Positions 23,653 through 32,006 of a stretch of 58,821 nucleotides of DNA are shown here, one piece after another. The stretch comes from Propionigenium maris DSM 9537 (GTDB lineage Bacteria; Fusobacteriota; Fusobacteriia; Fusobacteriales; Fusobacteriaceae): positions 1 through 58,821 of the forward strand of contig NZ_BSDY01000001.1 in the NCBI RefSeq assembly GCF_027925155.1, in the 5' to 3' direction. The position numbers and the translations under genes are program-made. Within the stretch, counting starts at the first letter, position 1. Every line of letters begins with the position of its first letter. Under the pieces are notes generated by a model. That model was not told the origin of the DNA and ran no database searches. It was given only the letters and a program-made list of their open reading frames with translations.

Positions 23653-25554
23653 CTACCGATTACGTCCAAAAAAATAATAAATCAAAATCGAAGAAAAACT
23701 AATGAAAGATATTCCGAAAATCAAGGTTCTTATCATCCCTGTTATATTTTCCTGTGAAATTCCATGAATAATCCAATCCCCTAAGAATAATAAACATAAT
23801 AGGCAAAAAAGAAAGCCTATTGAAGCAGTTAATTTTACAATTAATGCAAGAATCCATAAAGGCCATGACACTATTAATCGTGGAAAAAAGATATCCATTA
23901 TATTCGCATGCTCAAGGATATTCTTTCTTGTTTCGACATCAATATCTTTCATTTTATTATGTTGTTCTTTTAGTATCACTCTAGATGCCGGGAATAGCCC
24001 AGGATTAATTTCTTTTAATAGATTAGAATCAGACTGTATATTGAAACCCAAAAGTATCTCAGTCTGCCGGATGTTGTGAAGGTATAATTGCTTGTATTTA
24101 TCATAGCTTTTAATTGTAAAGTTTTTTAAACATTTCTTTATCTCATTAGGACTTTTATCTTCGGCAATTAGTCTCATAATATTCAATAGCTCTCTATTCT
24201 CATTTGACATAGAGAATTCTTTGTTTATATAATCTTCCCATTGAAGTTTATCAATCATAAAATTTGCTTCCGTCTTACGATTTAGTTTTATTAGACACCT
24301 TAGTTTGGCAATTTTATATAATCTGCCTAAAATAATATCTTTTTCTGAAGATGCGTTAAAAATCCCAGATGTGAGACCTGCTATCAGAGAAATAATAATC
24401 CCATATATGGGCATATTATAAAAAATTCCCACTGACCCACCATATAGAATAAGTAAAAGAAACATATCTTTGAACACATAAAATATAGCTTTATTATTTA
24501 CTTTTATTCGCAATAGGATTTTTTTTATTGAAAATAATTCTTTTAGTTTAGCGTCTGAAGCTAAGATAAAGTAAATAATTATAAAGATAATAATCATGGA
24601 GTTCCTAGTAACATATTGATGAAGTAAAATTCCACTTGCTTGTCTATAAGATATACCTACAATAAGGTGGTATACATAGGATGTTACTGAAAGAAATAAT
24701 AATACAACTGTAACAGTCACAAATACAACAAAACCATAAATGAACAAAGGCATCACAAATGAAAGAAAGGGGATAATAACATAAGTCGAGGCAAAGTAAT
24801 TAAATCTAGACTCTCCGAATTTTTGGTATCTCTCCCACTCAGAAAAGCCTCTTTGCCGTTCCCCTCTTTTAAGTGAAATTAGGTAAGTTGGTCCAATCCA
24901 AATAAAAATAGTTATTAGGATTTCATTTAACTGAAACGAGAGTGTGAGCCAGGCTGCAAGTAAGAATGCTATTACTGGGAGTAAAATATCGATTATTAGA
25001 ACTCTTAATCGAAATATTTTATTACCTCGCTCTAATTTAGAATACAGTTTAAAAGCGACCTTGGGATTTGATATTTCCAGCTTAGAGGCTTTTTTATAAT
25101 ATCTAAAATACTCTCCTTCTTCTTTGTCTACCTCATAATTTTCTTTTATATGGTTATTTTCATAGCAACTAATCTGTTCTTTACTCGCCTTATAATTTCT
25201 TTTAAATTCTACCTGACCATTTTCATAGTAGCTAACTACTTCTATTTCCTGCTTACCAGCCTTATAATTTTCTTTCCACCTTATCTGACCATTTTCATAG
25301 TAAGCAACATATTTTCCGCATGGCTTTCCTGTTTTATAATTTCTTGCTTCTTTTATCTGACCATTTTCATAGTAACAAACACATTTTCCTTCTAGCCTTC
25401 CCTCCTTATAATTTTCTATTGCTTCTACCTTTCCATTTTCATAATAACTAACTAAAGTTCCTGTATATGGTTCTTTTTCACCTGTTATATAAGCAATTCC
25501 ATCTCTATTTTCTGATATTAAAAATAATTCAACTCTCTGTTTTATACTGGTCAT
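23653..25554 (-). CDS. MORN-variant repeat protein with polytopic membrane domain
   Basis: 633 residues behind GAGGTAG. Residues about 20-150 contain five MORN-variant repeats (SYYENGKVEAIENYKEGRLE type), beta-hairpin repeats seen in many fusobacterial surface or antitoxin-like proteins. The following 450 residues hold about 10-12 hydrophobic segments (LLPVIAFLLAAWLTLSF onwards) with charged loops, ending YYFFGRNR. I know no characterised protein with this arrangement. It shares the repeat type with the next gene (25743-26156) and with 50738-51793. Confidence 0.75.
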   Translation of the reverse strand: MTSIKQRVELFLISENRDGIAYITGEKEPYTGTLVSYYENGKVEAIENYKEGRLEGKCVCYYENGQIKEARNYKTGKPCGKYVAYYENGQIRWKENYKAGKQEIEVVSYYENGQVEFKRNYKASKEQISCYENNHIKENYEVDKEEGEYFRYYKKASKLEISNPKVAFKLYSKLERGNKIFRLRVLIIDILLPVIAFLLAAWLTLSFQLNEILITIFIWIGPTYLISLKRGERQRGFSEWERYQKFGESRFNYFASTYVIIPFLSFVMPLFIYGFVVFVTVTVVLLFLSVTSYVYHLIVGISYRQASGILLHQYVTRNSMIIIFIIIYFILASDAKLKELFSIKKILLRIKVNNKAIFYVFKDMFLLLILYGGSVGIFYNMPIYGIIISLIAGLTSGIFNASSEKDIILGRLYKIAKLRCLIKLNRKTEANFMIDKLQWEDYINKEFSMSNENRELLNIMRLIAEDKSPNEIKKCLKNFTIKSYDKYKQLYLHNIRQTEILLGFNIQSDSNLLKEINPGLFPASRVILKEQHNKMKDIDVETRKNILEHANIMDIFFPRLIVSWPLWILALIVKLTASIGFLFCLLCLLFLGDWIIHGISQENITGMIRTLIFGISFISFSSILIYYFFGRNR

Positions 25555-25742
25555 TTTCTACCTCTCTATAGTATTTAGTTTAATGATCCCCTACAAGAGA
25601 AGTTTTTCTTCCCTTATGAGTCATACTACATATCATACAAGTATGGTGGCTTTATACTTTAAAGTGTAACTTTGTTTTATTATTGTATCTATTTAAGGGG
25701 GCTTCTACTAATTCTAGCTTCTCCCTTAAAAAAATCACTTAG

Positions 25743-26156
25743 CTAATAATTATATTTTTCTTTTAGTTGACCATTTTCATCATAACTAACAGATTCTCCT
25801 TCTCGCTTTCCTGCCTTATAATTCCTTACTTCTTTTATCTGACCATTTTCACAGTAATAAATATATTCTCTTTCTTTCTTGCCTTCCTTATAGTTTATAG
25901 TCAAGCTCATATCGCTATTTTTATAATACCAAATAGATTTTCCATCAAGGTTCCCTTCCTTATAATTCCCTTTCCACTTTATTTGTTTATTTTTATAATA
26001 GGTAACTAGGATTCCTGTATATGGTTTTTCTTTATTTATCAGATAAGTAAGCCCATTCCTTTCTTGTGCTTTAGAAAATAATTCTGCGTTTTCTTCTGAT
26101 ATAAAAAATACAAATACTATTGATACCAAAAATAAGCCAAATAATATCTTCTTCAT
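25743..26156 (-). CDS. Exported MORN-variant repeat protein
   Basis: 137 residues behind AAGGAGAAC. Residues 1-20 (MKKILFGLFLVSIVFVFFIS) form a signal peptide or anchor. About four repeats follow (GILVTYYKNKQIKWKGNYKE type). It is upstream of and in the same orientation as the larger MORN-variant membrane protein and shares its N-terminal context (E..GLTYLINKEKPYTGILV versus IAYITGEKEPYTGTLV), so the two are recent duplicates or a functional pair. Confidence 0.75.
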   Translation of the reverse strand: MKKILFGLFLVSIVFVFFISEENAELFSKAQERNGLTYLINKEKPYTGILVTYYKNKQIKWKGNYKEGNLDGKSIWYYKNSDMSLTINYKEGKKEREYIYYCENGQIKEVRNYKAGKREGESVSYDENGQLKEKYNY

Positions 26157-26239
26157 TTTGTTCTCCTTAATAAATAAATTTTTATAATAAATTATTCTAA
26201 AAAAAACATAAGACTACCTTTATTTAGAATAAATTTTCT

Positions 26240-26277
26240 AAATAAAAAAAGACTAGGCCTAGAAGCCAGGTCTTTTC
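26240..26277 (-). terminator. Terminator at the start of the MORN region
   Basis: In the minus-strand sense: AAAAGACCTGGC / GCCTAGTCTTTT stem with a T-tract. Confidence 0.7.
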
Positions 26278-26280
26278 CTC

Positions 26281-26640
26281 TTAAATACTTTCTCTACTCT
26301 CTATCAGCTTCTTAAACTCCTCTAATCCCGTCGTTTTTAATACATAGTCCTTCACCATCCTGTTTTGAGCTTCTTTAAATGTTTCTCCTACTTCTTGGAT
26401 AACAGGCCTCACTTACTACTCATTTATAAAAAGTACTGCTGCTGCATCCTTATAAAACTTTACTTTTTCCTCTTTCCAGTTATTTACTTTTTGCTTTACT
26501 CCTTCAAAGCTCTTATTTCGATTTTAAAGGCCTCATATGACTTCCTCTTAGTATACTCAAAACACCTCTTCCCTTAACAGATCGATTTTACTTTTACTTC
26601 CCCCAGGATTTCCCACTGGCCAAGGTCCTCTATAGACAAC
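26281..26640 (-). pseudogene. Decayed plasmid/mobilisation-type gene
   Basis: Protein-like fragments lie in successive frames: MLSIEDLGQWEILGEVKVKS, FEGVKQKVNNWKEEKVKFYK and VIQEVGETFKEAQNRMVKDY. Stops (TAA, TAG TAG) and frameshifts separate them. Further right (26680-26790) THEVARSARALYV is another relic. This suggests an old mobilisation or plasmid gene, but the family is not secure. Confidence 0.45.
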
Positions 26641-26844
26641 ATTTTTTCATTTTTTCCCCTCTGGCGGTGGCGGATGATTTTTTTTGTCACACGTACAAAG
26701 CCCGCGCTGACCTCGCCACCTCATGAGTTATATCTAGGCTCACAGTACCTTTTGCTTTCCCCAGTTCCTTCTTTTCCTTCTGACCTGGTTAAAACTCTTC
26801 AATTGAACTAAAGTAGATCTTCTTTAAAGAGAAACAAAAAAGAC

Positions 26845-26880
26845 CAGAATTCAATCCAGTCTTTCTTTTTATTAACTCTC
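26845..26880 (-). terminator. Terminator of the Rep module
   Basis: In the minus-strand sense: AAAGACTGGA / TCTGGTCTTT, then TTTTG. It lies directly after a 37-aa ORF. Confidence 0.7.
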
Positions 26881-26882
26881 TC

Positions 26883-26996
26883 TTATTTTTTATTTCTCTC
26901 ATATCTTTGTCTAACTTTAGACTCAGAAAAGATTTCTTTAACTCTTACTCTCTGAATCTTTTTATTTAGTATTGCATAACTATTAGCTGATAACAT
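26883..26996 (-). CDS. Small basic protein, 37 aa
   Basis: ATG 26996 behind GAGAGGTGAAC. It begins MLSANSYAILNKKIQRVRVK and ends RYERNKK, highly basic. It is the last gene of the module before the terminator; the ribosome site is good. Unknown function. Confidence 0.45.
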   Translation of the reverse strand: MLSANSYAILNKKIQRVRVKEIFSESKVRQRYERNKK

Positions 26997-27227
26997 AAGT
27001 TCACCTCTCTATTTTTTCTCTTAAAGTTCTTAATTCTATTTCAAATCTTTCTTGTAAATATCTAAGAAAAGGGATAAGAAAAGGATAAAAGTGCTTTAAA
27101 CAAACTCCATAGTGTTACATAGTTCGAAATTTTATTTTTTTGAGTGTTTTTCAAAAGTCATAATACTTTCTATCCCTTATTAATATTAGGCTAAAACTCT
27201 TTTATCCCTCATTTTTTTGTCATGATG
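26997..27227. other. AT-rich non-coding stretch downstream of rep
   Basis: 230 bp with no convincing gene. It contains GGGATAAGAAAAGGATAAAA-type purine runs. It could hold a replication or packaging signal next to the Rep gene, but no clear iteron or nick site is seen. Confidence 0.3.
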
Positions 27228-28325
27228 CTAAGGGCTACCAATTTTCTCTTCAATTGAGTCTAAAAACCATTCCAAAATAGGTGTCTTTTCCACAAACCAG
27301 GAACACAATTTCATTTCTTTTTTTGCTATTTTTCTTCTCTTGTATTTGTCTTGTTTAGTCCCTTCAAGCTCATCACAACTTTTTAGCAGCTCCTCCCTGC
27401 TCCAAAAGGAATTTCCCTCCTGGCCACATCTAAGTGTTAATAACCTTGATACCCTGTTCCTTGGCCATTGCCTGGCTATCATCTTCATTTGGTTCTTTAT
27501 CAAGTAGAGTCTTTGTTTTTTAAGCTTCTCAAACCTCTCATTAGTCAGTCCCACTTCATTAACAAGTTCACTCCAGTAGTTTGAATTAAATCCCTCAAAG
27601 ATTTCCAGGTACTTATCCAGGTAAATCTTCCCGAACCTCTCTTTGAGAACAGGCCATTTTATCTGAAATTCAACCCGTACTAGGTTTCCCTTCTCCAGGA
27701 AGACCTTCTTCCTTTTAGCTGCCTCATAGGTTTTGTTGTAGATTATCAGTCTTTTATTTCCTCCCGGGGATCTTGCAGTGAGTATATAGGTAAACCCAAG
27801 GACCTCAAAATCAAATATCCCCTCATAATCAAATTCTGATAATCCCAGGCGTCCCTGGGCTTTTTTCTCATGGTAGTAGTCCAGGGAAGCTTTTCTTCCC
27901 AGGGCATCAAAGGTATAACTATGACGGTTTTTAGCCCATCCACTTAAAAAGGTGTTTAATAAGATATCCCTCATTATCTCCCTATTAAAAAAATGCACCC
28001 CATCACAATAAAGCTTCAGATCTTTATTCAGCTCTATTCTTTTTAAGTAAGCCTTACTCAGGTCTATCTCTACCCCTATCTTCGATTTAAGATACCTCTG
28101 AAGGGCTCTGAGAGCCTCTTTAAATTCACTTCCTGTGGTTATTCCCTTTATATTACTTCTATATAGCAGCTTACTGGGATTAAACTCAAAGCTAGACCAG
28201 AAGTTACCATATATAACCCCTGTCCTGATCCGCACAACCCTATCGTGCTTTAACTCCAGGAGATCTCCCTCATAGCTTATTCCTTCCCTTTCAACTCCTA
28301 TTTTGATTCGATCTATTCCCACCAT
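27228..28325 (-). CDS. Phage/plasmid replication initiation protein (Rep_trans/HUH-like)
   Basis: 365 residues from ATG 28325. It begins MVGIDRIKIGVEREGISYEG and contains KAYLKRIELNKDLKLY, RLIIYNKTYEAAKRKKVF and NLVRVEFQIKWPVLKERFG. This layout matches replication-initiation factors of small plasmids and filamentous-phage-like elements, which nick DNA with a tyrosine. A basic C-terminus follows. It is the distal large gene of the minus-strand operon led by the S24 repressor region. Exact superfamily should be checked. Confidence 0.65.
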   Translation of the reverse strand: MVGIDRIKIGVEREGISYEGDLLELKHDRVVRIRTGVIYGNFWSSFEFNPSKLLYRSNIKGITTGSEFKEALRALQRYLKSKIGVEIDLSKAYLKRIELNKDLKLYCDGVHFFNREIMRDILLNTFLSGWAKNRHSYTFDALGRKASLDYYHEKKAQGRLGLSEFDYEGIFDFEVLGFTYILTARSPGGNKRLIIYNKTYEAAKRKKVFLEKGNLVRVEFQIKWPVLKERFGKIYLDKYLEIFEGFNSNYWSELVNEVGLTNERFEKLKKQRLYLIKNQMKMIARQWPRNRVSRLLTLRCGQEGNSFWSREELLKSCDELEGTKQDKYKRRKIAKKEMKLCSWFVEKTPILEWFLDSIEEKIGSP

Positions 28326-28397
28326 AACAGCACCTCCAAAAAAAGAAGGGGAAGCCTTTCCGCTCGCCCCTCTAAGTTAAATTTAAATTTTTTTAGC

Positions 28398-28568
28398 TTA
28401 CTTGTTGATTGTCTTTAAATCCTCTTCATTTTTAAGCTTATATTTTCTATTATGAAGTTCGGCAATCCGCTCCCCGTTTTCATGTTCTATTCTCTTCTTC
28501 ATATTCATTTCACTTAACTCATCTATAAAAGCCACCGCTTCTTTTTTCCTTTGTTCTAAACTTTTCAT
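28398..28568 (-). CDS. Small helical protein, 56 aa
   Basis: ATG 28568 behind AAGGAGGTATTAC. It is a charged helix or coiled coil (MKSLEQRKKEAVAFIDELSE...) with no motif. It is tightly packed between the neighbouring module genes. Confidence 0.55.
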   Translation of the reverse strand: MKSLEQRKKEAVAFIDELSEMNMKKRIEHENGERIAELHNRKYKLKNEEDLKTINK

Positions 28569-28581
28569 TAGTAATACCTCC

Positions 28582-29160
28582 TTATTGATTCTTACCTAGA
28601 TAAAATCTTAATGATACAGGACCACCATAAAATCCTTTTTGAAGCTCAATTGCATCATTATTGTAATAAGATACGTCCACACCATCCAGATACTTTAAAA
28701 TCATCGAGGATACTCCTATCTTATCCTTCATATTAAAAGAATCTACTAGCCTTCTTAAGGATTCATGTCTCTTTCTCTTATCTTCCATAAAATCGCAAAG
28801 ATCTTTTAGAGCTTTCAGAAAGGCTTTCTCTAAAGGTTCTTTCCCTTCTTCAAACTCTGTAACTATCTTTTCTCTCTCTTCCTTTACCAGCTCCCTTAAC
28901 TTAAAGAGGTCAACCTTTACGGGTTTCATTTCCTCAATAGCCTTTATTTTTCTCCTATAAAATTCCTCCTCATTTTTAGAAGTGGTATACCCCTCAATAT
29001 CATCTACCCTTAATTTCTCCTCGGTCTTCAGTTCTGCAAGCTGTAAGGCTTCTTTTAACTTCTTTACTTCTTCAGTTCTTTTGTGATTTTCTCCATAAAA
29101 ACCATTCATAAGGATCTTTATTTCTCTGAAATCTTCATTTGGATTGCTTATATCAAACAT
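28582..29160 (-). CDS. Coiled-coil hypothetical protein of the mobile module
   Basis: 192 residues behind AGGAGTG. It is acidic/basic coiled coil throughout (RTEEVKKLKEALQLAELKTE) with a compact C-terminus (SMILKYLDGVDVSYYNN). No enzymatic motif. Its place between rep and the zinc-ribbon gene suggests an accessory role. Confidence 0.6.
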   Translation of the reverse strand: MFDISNPNEDFREIKILMNGFYGENHKRTEEVKKLKEALQLAELKTEEKLRVDDIEGYTTSKNEEEFYRRKIKAIEEMKPVKVDLFKLRELVKEEREKIVTEFEEGKEPLEKAFLKALKDLCDFMEDKRKRHESLRRLVDSFNMKDKIGVSSMILKYLDGVDVSYYNNDAIELQKGFYGGPVSLRFYLGKNQ

Positions 29161-29176
29161 TTAATCACTCCTTCTA

Positions 29177-29290
29177 TTACAGTCTTTTTTTGTTTGTTGA
29201 AATCCTGGTTCTTTTATTTTTTATGGTTAACTGACTTAACTTATTTAAAAGAACATTGTTTTCCAGTTGTCTCTTCTTCAACTCAAACAT
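29177..29290 (-). CDS. Small basic protein, 37 aa
   Basis: ATG 29290 behind AGGGGGAG. The sequence MFELKKRQLENNVLLNKLSQ continues into a lysine/arginine-rich tail. Only the ribosome site and operon position support it. Confidence 0.4.
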   Translation of the reverse strand: MFELKKRQLENNVLLNKLSQLTIKNKRTRISTNKKRL

Positions 29291-29312
29291 ATGGTTCTCC
29301 CCCTTTCAAATA

Positions 29313-29399
29313 TCATTTTTTTACATTCTTCCTCCTCAGTAGTTCTTTTTTATTCTTACTTAGAATCTTATTTATCTGTCCCGGCTTCTTCTTAAACAT
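29313..29399 (-). CDS. Very small basic protein, 28 aa
   Basis: ATG 29399 behind GGGAGGGAAAAG; it overlaps the end of the Ogr-like gene by eight bases (translational coupling). Lys/Arg-rich (MFKKKPGQINKILSKNKKEL). Low certainty. Confidence 0.35.
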   Translation of the reverse strand: MFKKKPGQINKILSKNKKELLRRKNVKK

Positions 29400-29559
29400 C
29401 TTTTCCCTCCCTCAGGCTCACTAAAGTCTCTGAGGAGTGAAATCTTGTTGTATATGCTGCCTGGCAAGTTTTGCACTTATAGTACCTGGATCTGAAGGTT
29501 CCGTAGAGAGCTTTGGAGCTATATGCTGTATTCTTAGTATTGCAGTTTGGACAATTCAA
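29392..29559 (-). CDS. Ogr/Delta-like zinc-ribbon protein, 55 aa
   Basis: A TTG start at 29559 behind GGGGGGAT. The pattern CPNCNTKN...SSKALYG..RSRYYKCKTC...YTTRFHSSE is that of the phage P2 Ogr / P4 Delta zinc-finger activators (CxxC, then YYxCxxxxC-like, then F..S..). In P2/P4-type phages and satellites these proteins switch on late genes. Here the last pair is CxxC. No phage structural genes are nearby, so it may act on a helper phage or on module promoters. Confidence 0.55.
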   Translation of the reverse strand: MNCPNCNTKNTAYSSKALYGTFRSRYYKCKTCQAAYTTRFHSSETLVSLREGKDV

Positions 29560-29647
29560 ATTTATCCCCCCTGGATTAAATAAATTCTCTAAAATATGTG
29601 ATATACTCAGTTTAGAATTACTCCTATAGGTATCTTTGGTCGGACTT

Positions 29648-29875
29648 CTATAGGTGATAGTTCTTTATGATTAAGGCAGCTGTTAGACCCTTTATATCTT
29701 TAATTTCGCGGTTAAACATATAAAGTTCTCTAAGGGCTGCTTTTACTGCTTCCTGGGTATACTTATGTTCAAAGATCTCTAAGAAGTTTATATATTCATA
29801 GCTTTTCTCCTCCAGCTTAGAAATAGCCCTGGAAACATGAATATTTTTTCTAACCTTAGCTAGCTCTTTTTCCAT
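29648..29875 (-). CDS. Small helical hypothetical protein
   Basis: ATG 29875 is chosen because AGGAGGTTGC precedes it; TTG 29881 is weaker. The 75 residues are helical (MEKELAKVRKNIHVSRAISK). It overlaps the end of the upstream gene by 20 bp, so expression is coupled. Confidence 0.5.
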   Translation of the reverse strand: MEKELAKVRKNIHVSRAISKLEEKSYEYINFLEIFEHKYTQEAVKAALRELYMFNREIKDIKGLTAALIIKNYHL

Positions 29876-30146
29876 TAGCAACCTCCTTTAGCTGTTCTAC
29901 CTCCAATTTCCCTAAATCAATGATAGTATTTAGCAACTTCAAACCTGTTTTAAGCCCCTCAAAGTAAGCTTCTTCAACAGCCTTTAACTCCTCCTGACCT
30001 CTTAGTGAATCATAAGTATAGAACAATTTATTCCCTCCTATACTTTCTAAAAACTCACTTTCCAGATCTAAAAATTCCTTATTTGGAATTCCATTTCTCT
30101 CTAGGTACTTATCCGCTTCTCCCTCTAATAATTTTTCAATGTCCAT
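29856..30146 (-). CDS. Small acidic hypothetical protein
   Basis: 96 residues, helical and acidic (MDIEKLLEGEADKYLERNGI). It follows repA by 19 nt with an AAAGGAGGG ribosome site. No family is recognised; typical of accessory genes next to repA in phage-like elements. Confidence 0.55.
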   Translation of the reverse strand: MDIEKLLEGEADKYLERNGIPNKEFLDLESEFLESIGGNKLFYTYDSLRGQEELKAVEEAYFEGLKTGLKLLNTIIDLGKLEVEQLKEVANGKRAS

Positions 30147-30164
30147 GCCCCCTCCTTTGCGTTC

Positions 30165-31181
30165 TCAGGAACTATAGAGCTTACAGAGCTTCTCATCTAG
30201 CTCCCTGCTTATATGCCTGTCAAAACTAGGGCTCCCCTGGTATCTCTTGTACCTTTCTACCAGCTCCTCCCTAATCTGCTTAACCCTGTCCATGCCTAAC
30301 TTGCTCTTAACAAGGCTTATCTTATCTTCCCTTGAAAGCCTCTTAGGAAGTCTCTTTTTAGGCTTCTGGGTTACCCACTCATCCTTTAAAGCTTTAACTA
30401 TCGCCCCCTCTCCCATCTCATTTGTTTTCACGTATTCTAAAACCTCTCTAAGTCTGTCATAGGTCGGACTTAGAGCCAGTATGTTTTTAACTGTTCCCTT
30501 GGTGATACTCTCAAAACCACATTCTTTGAAAATCTCTTTAATATAATTTTTATAATTACTGCTTTCCAGATTTTCCCTAGTAGTAGTTTTATTAATAGTT
30601 TTATTGTTATTAGTTTTAATAGGGTCGACATTTTCGACTCCGAGGAAGTCGACGTTTTCGACCGGTAGATCAGAAAGTTTCGACTGGTCGACGTTTTCGA
30701 CTTCAAGGATTTTTCCTTCCTCCTCTTCCTTATTTTGAGGGATCCTTATCTCCAATTCCATTTCAATTTCTTCAGTAGGCTTTTCCTCTAATTTTCCAAT
30801 ATAAAAAGTATCTGACTTATACTTGGTTTTAAATATCTCTATTAACCCAACTGATTCTAGTTGCTTCTTACAGGTTATGATGGTGTCCTTAGACTTATTT
30901 AAGATTTTTGCCAGTGTTTCTACAGAAAACTTCACAAAGATTTTCTTATCCTCATCAAACCACCCATTCTCCAGAGAATGATTTAGTTTTTCGCATAAGA
31001 TTCCATATATAATTTTTGAAGTGTCTGAAAGAAGTTCCTCGATAACAGTAACCTCTTTTTTAACCTTCCTTATAGTTTTTATCTTCTTAACTTTCTTCTG
31101 GTAATAGGGATTATTAAACAAGTTTTTTTGCAGTGGGTAAAACCCTCCGTTCCCTAAGTCAGAAACTTTATAATATTTCAT
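30165..31181 (-). CDS. repA: RepA-type replication initiator
   Basis: 338 residues. The N-terminal winged helix has the RepA_N form: FYPLQKNLFNNPYY, SDTSKIIYGILCEKLNHSL, SVETLAKILNKSKDTIITCK and LESVGLIEIFKTKY. A low-complexity linker with three VENVD repeats and poly-Asn/Thr (residues about 160-200) joins a conserved C-terminal helical domain for recruiting the host helicase or loader. Such proteins bind iterons lying inside their own linker-coding DNA, and three are present here (30624-30701). The element therefore probably replicates autonomously when excised. Confidence 0.8.
   Translation of the reverse strand: MKYYKVSDLGNGGFYPLQKNLFNNPYYQKKVKKIKTIRKVKKEVTVIEELLSDTSKIIYGILCEKLNHSLENGWFDEDKKIFVKFSVETLAKILNKSKDTIITCKKQLESVGLIEIFKTKYKSDTFYIGKLEEKPTEEIEMELEIRIPQNKEEEEGKILEVENVDQSKLSDLPVENVDFLGVENVDPIKTNNNKTINKTTTRENLESSNYKNYIKEIFKECGFESITKGTVKNILALSPTYDRLREVLEYVKTNEMGEGAIVKALKDEWVTQKPKKRLPKRLSREDKISLVKSKLGMDRVKQIREELVERYKRYQGSPSFDRHISRELDEKLCKLYSS
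30624..30701 (-). repeat. Iterons within repA, candidate replication origin
   Basis: Three copies of GTCGAC[A/G]TTTTCGAC start at 30624, 30648 and 30687. A half copy (GTTTCGAC) lies at 30677-30684. Spacings of 24 and 39 bp keep the reading frame. Each copy contains a GTCGAC palindrome. Confidence 0.7.
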
Positions 31182-31245
31182 TTTGCCTCCTTCTGATTTA
31201 CCCTAATTTCCTCTTTAGGTATTGGATCTACTTAGCCTCTCTCTA

Positions 31246-31716
31246 CTACTTTTCGAGCCTCTTTATAAGGTTTTCTTCCATCATCCTTTTCTCTACTTCT
31301 GAGCTTTCCATCCTGGACAACTCAAGGGCTTTACTGGTAAACTTCACCATGTAGTCCCTGGTGCTGTCGCTCTGCTCCTCAAAGAAGGTTTCCTTCTCTT
31401 CCAGTTCAGCTACATTACTAAAGAACTTCTCATCATGCTCCTTGGAGTCCTTGCTTATTTGAGTTCCTACGCTTAGCAGTTCCATAGGAACACCATTCTT
31501 TAGCAGTTCCTCCAGGAAGGCGTCTAGCCTCTTCTGGTAGCTCCTGCGCATATCCTTGTGCCACTTTGTATTCTTAAAACTCTTCTCCCTTCTCTCATCA
31601 TCTAGCTTATCAATTACAACTTCATTTCTAAGACACTCCTCTAGGGTCATAAACCGGCACTGGTTATTCATACTCCTTTCAAGCATCTTAGAGAGTGCTC
31701 CTTCTGTTCTTCCCAT
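31246..31716 (-). CDS. Hypothetical protein of the mobile module
   Basis: ATG 31716 is chosen because AAGGAGGAG precedes it; upstream codons cross an operator. The 156 residues are helical (MGRTEGALSKMLERSMNNQC...), rich in Glu/Lys/Arg, with no motif I can place. It lies directly upstream of repA, in the same operon. Confidence 0.6.
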   Translation of the reverse strand: MGRTEGALSKMLERSMNNQCRFMTLEECLRNEVVIDKLDDERREKSFKNTKWHKDMRRSYQKRLDAFLEELLKNGVPMELLSVGTQISKDSKEHDEKFFSNVAELEEKETFFEEQSDSTRDYMVKFTSKALELSRMESSEVEKRMMEENLIKRLEK

Positions 31717-31738
31717 GACACTCCTCCTTATTATTATT

Positions 31739-31752
31739 TTGCGTTTACGCAA
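31739..31752. promoter_or_regulatory. Repressor operator O1
   Basis: TTGCGTTTACGCAA, a perfect TTGC-N6-GCAA palindrome just upstream of the 31716 gene. Confidence 0.65.
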
Positions 31753-31938
31753 CTAAGTTTTGAAAAAAATATTAGCTTTTTTAATAATGATTTCTTTTTT
31801 TTCGGGGTTTTTCATTGCTTGCTTCAGTCCCCATCTACTTTTATATCCAAATATTCCAGGCAGTTCAGTTGATATTTTCAATCCTTTCACTATAGCTAAT
31901 GCTTTCAGATCCTCAAAAGTATTAATTTCAATCTTCAT
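31753..31938 (-). CDS. Small putative DNA-binding protein, 61 aa
   Basis: ATG 31938 behind GGAGGTGTC. It is basic, with a possible helix-turn-helix (EDLKALAIVKGLKISTELPG). It is the first gene after the early promoter, a Cro/excisionase-like position. Function is inferred from position only. Confidence 0.55.
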   Translation of the reverse strand: MKIEINTFEDLKALAIVKGLKISTELPGIFGYKSRWGLKQAMKNPEKKEIIIKKANIFFKT

Positions 31939-31955
31939 TTGACACCTCCATTACA

Positions 31956-31983
31956 ATTATACATATATTTTGCAAAAACGCAA
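31956..31983 (-). promoter_or_regulatory. Early promoter of the module with overlapping operator O2
   Basis: In the minus-strand sense: TTGCGT (31983-31978), 16 nt, perfect TATAAT (31961-31956). The palindrome TTGCAAAAACGCAA (31970-31983) covers the -35 box, so the S24 repressor would shut this promoter. Confidence 0.72.
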
Positions 31984-32006
31984 TAAACGAATTAAAAAAG
32001 AGCTGT

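Noticed and set aside
30624..30701. CRISPR array
   Set aside because: Three short direct repeats at unequal, in-frame spacing inside repA fit iterons; there are no spacers of uniform length or cas genes.
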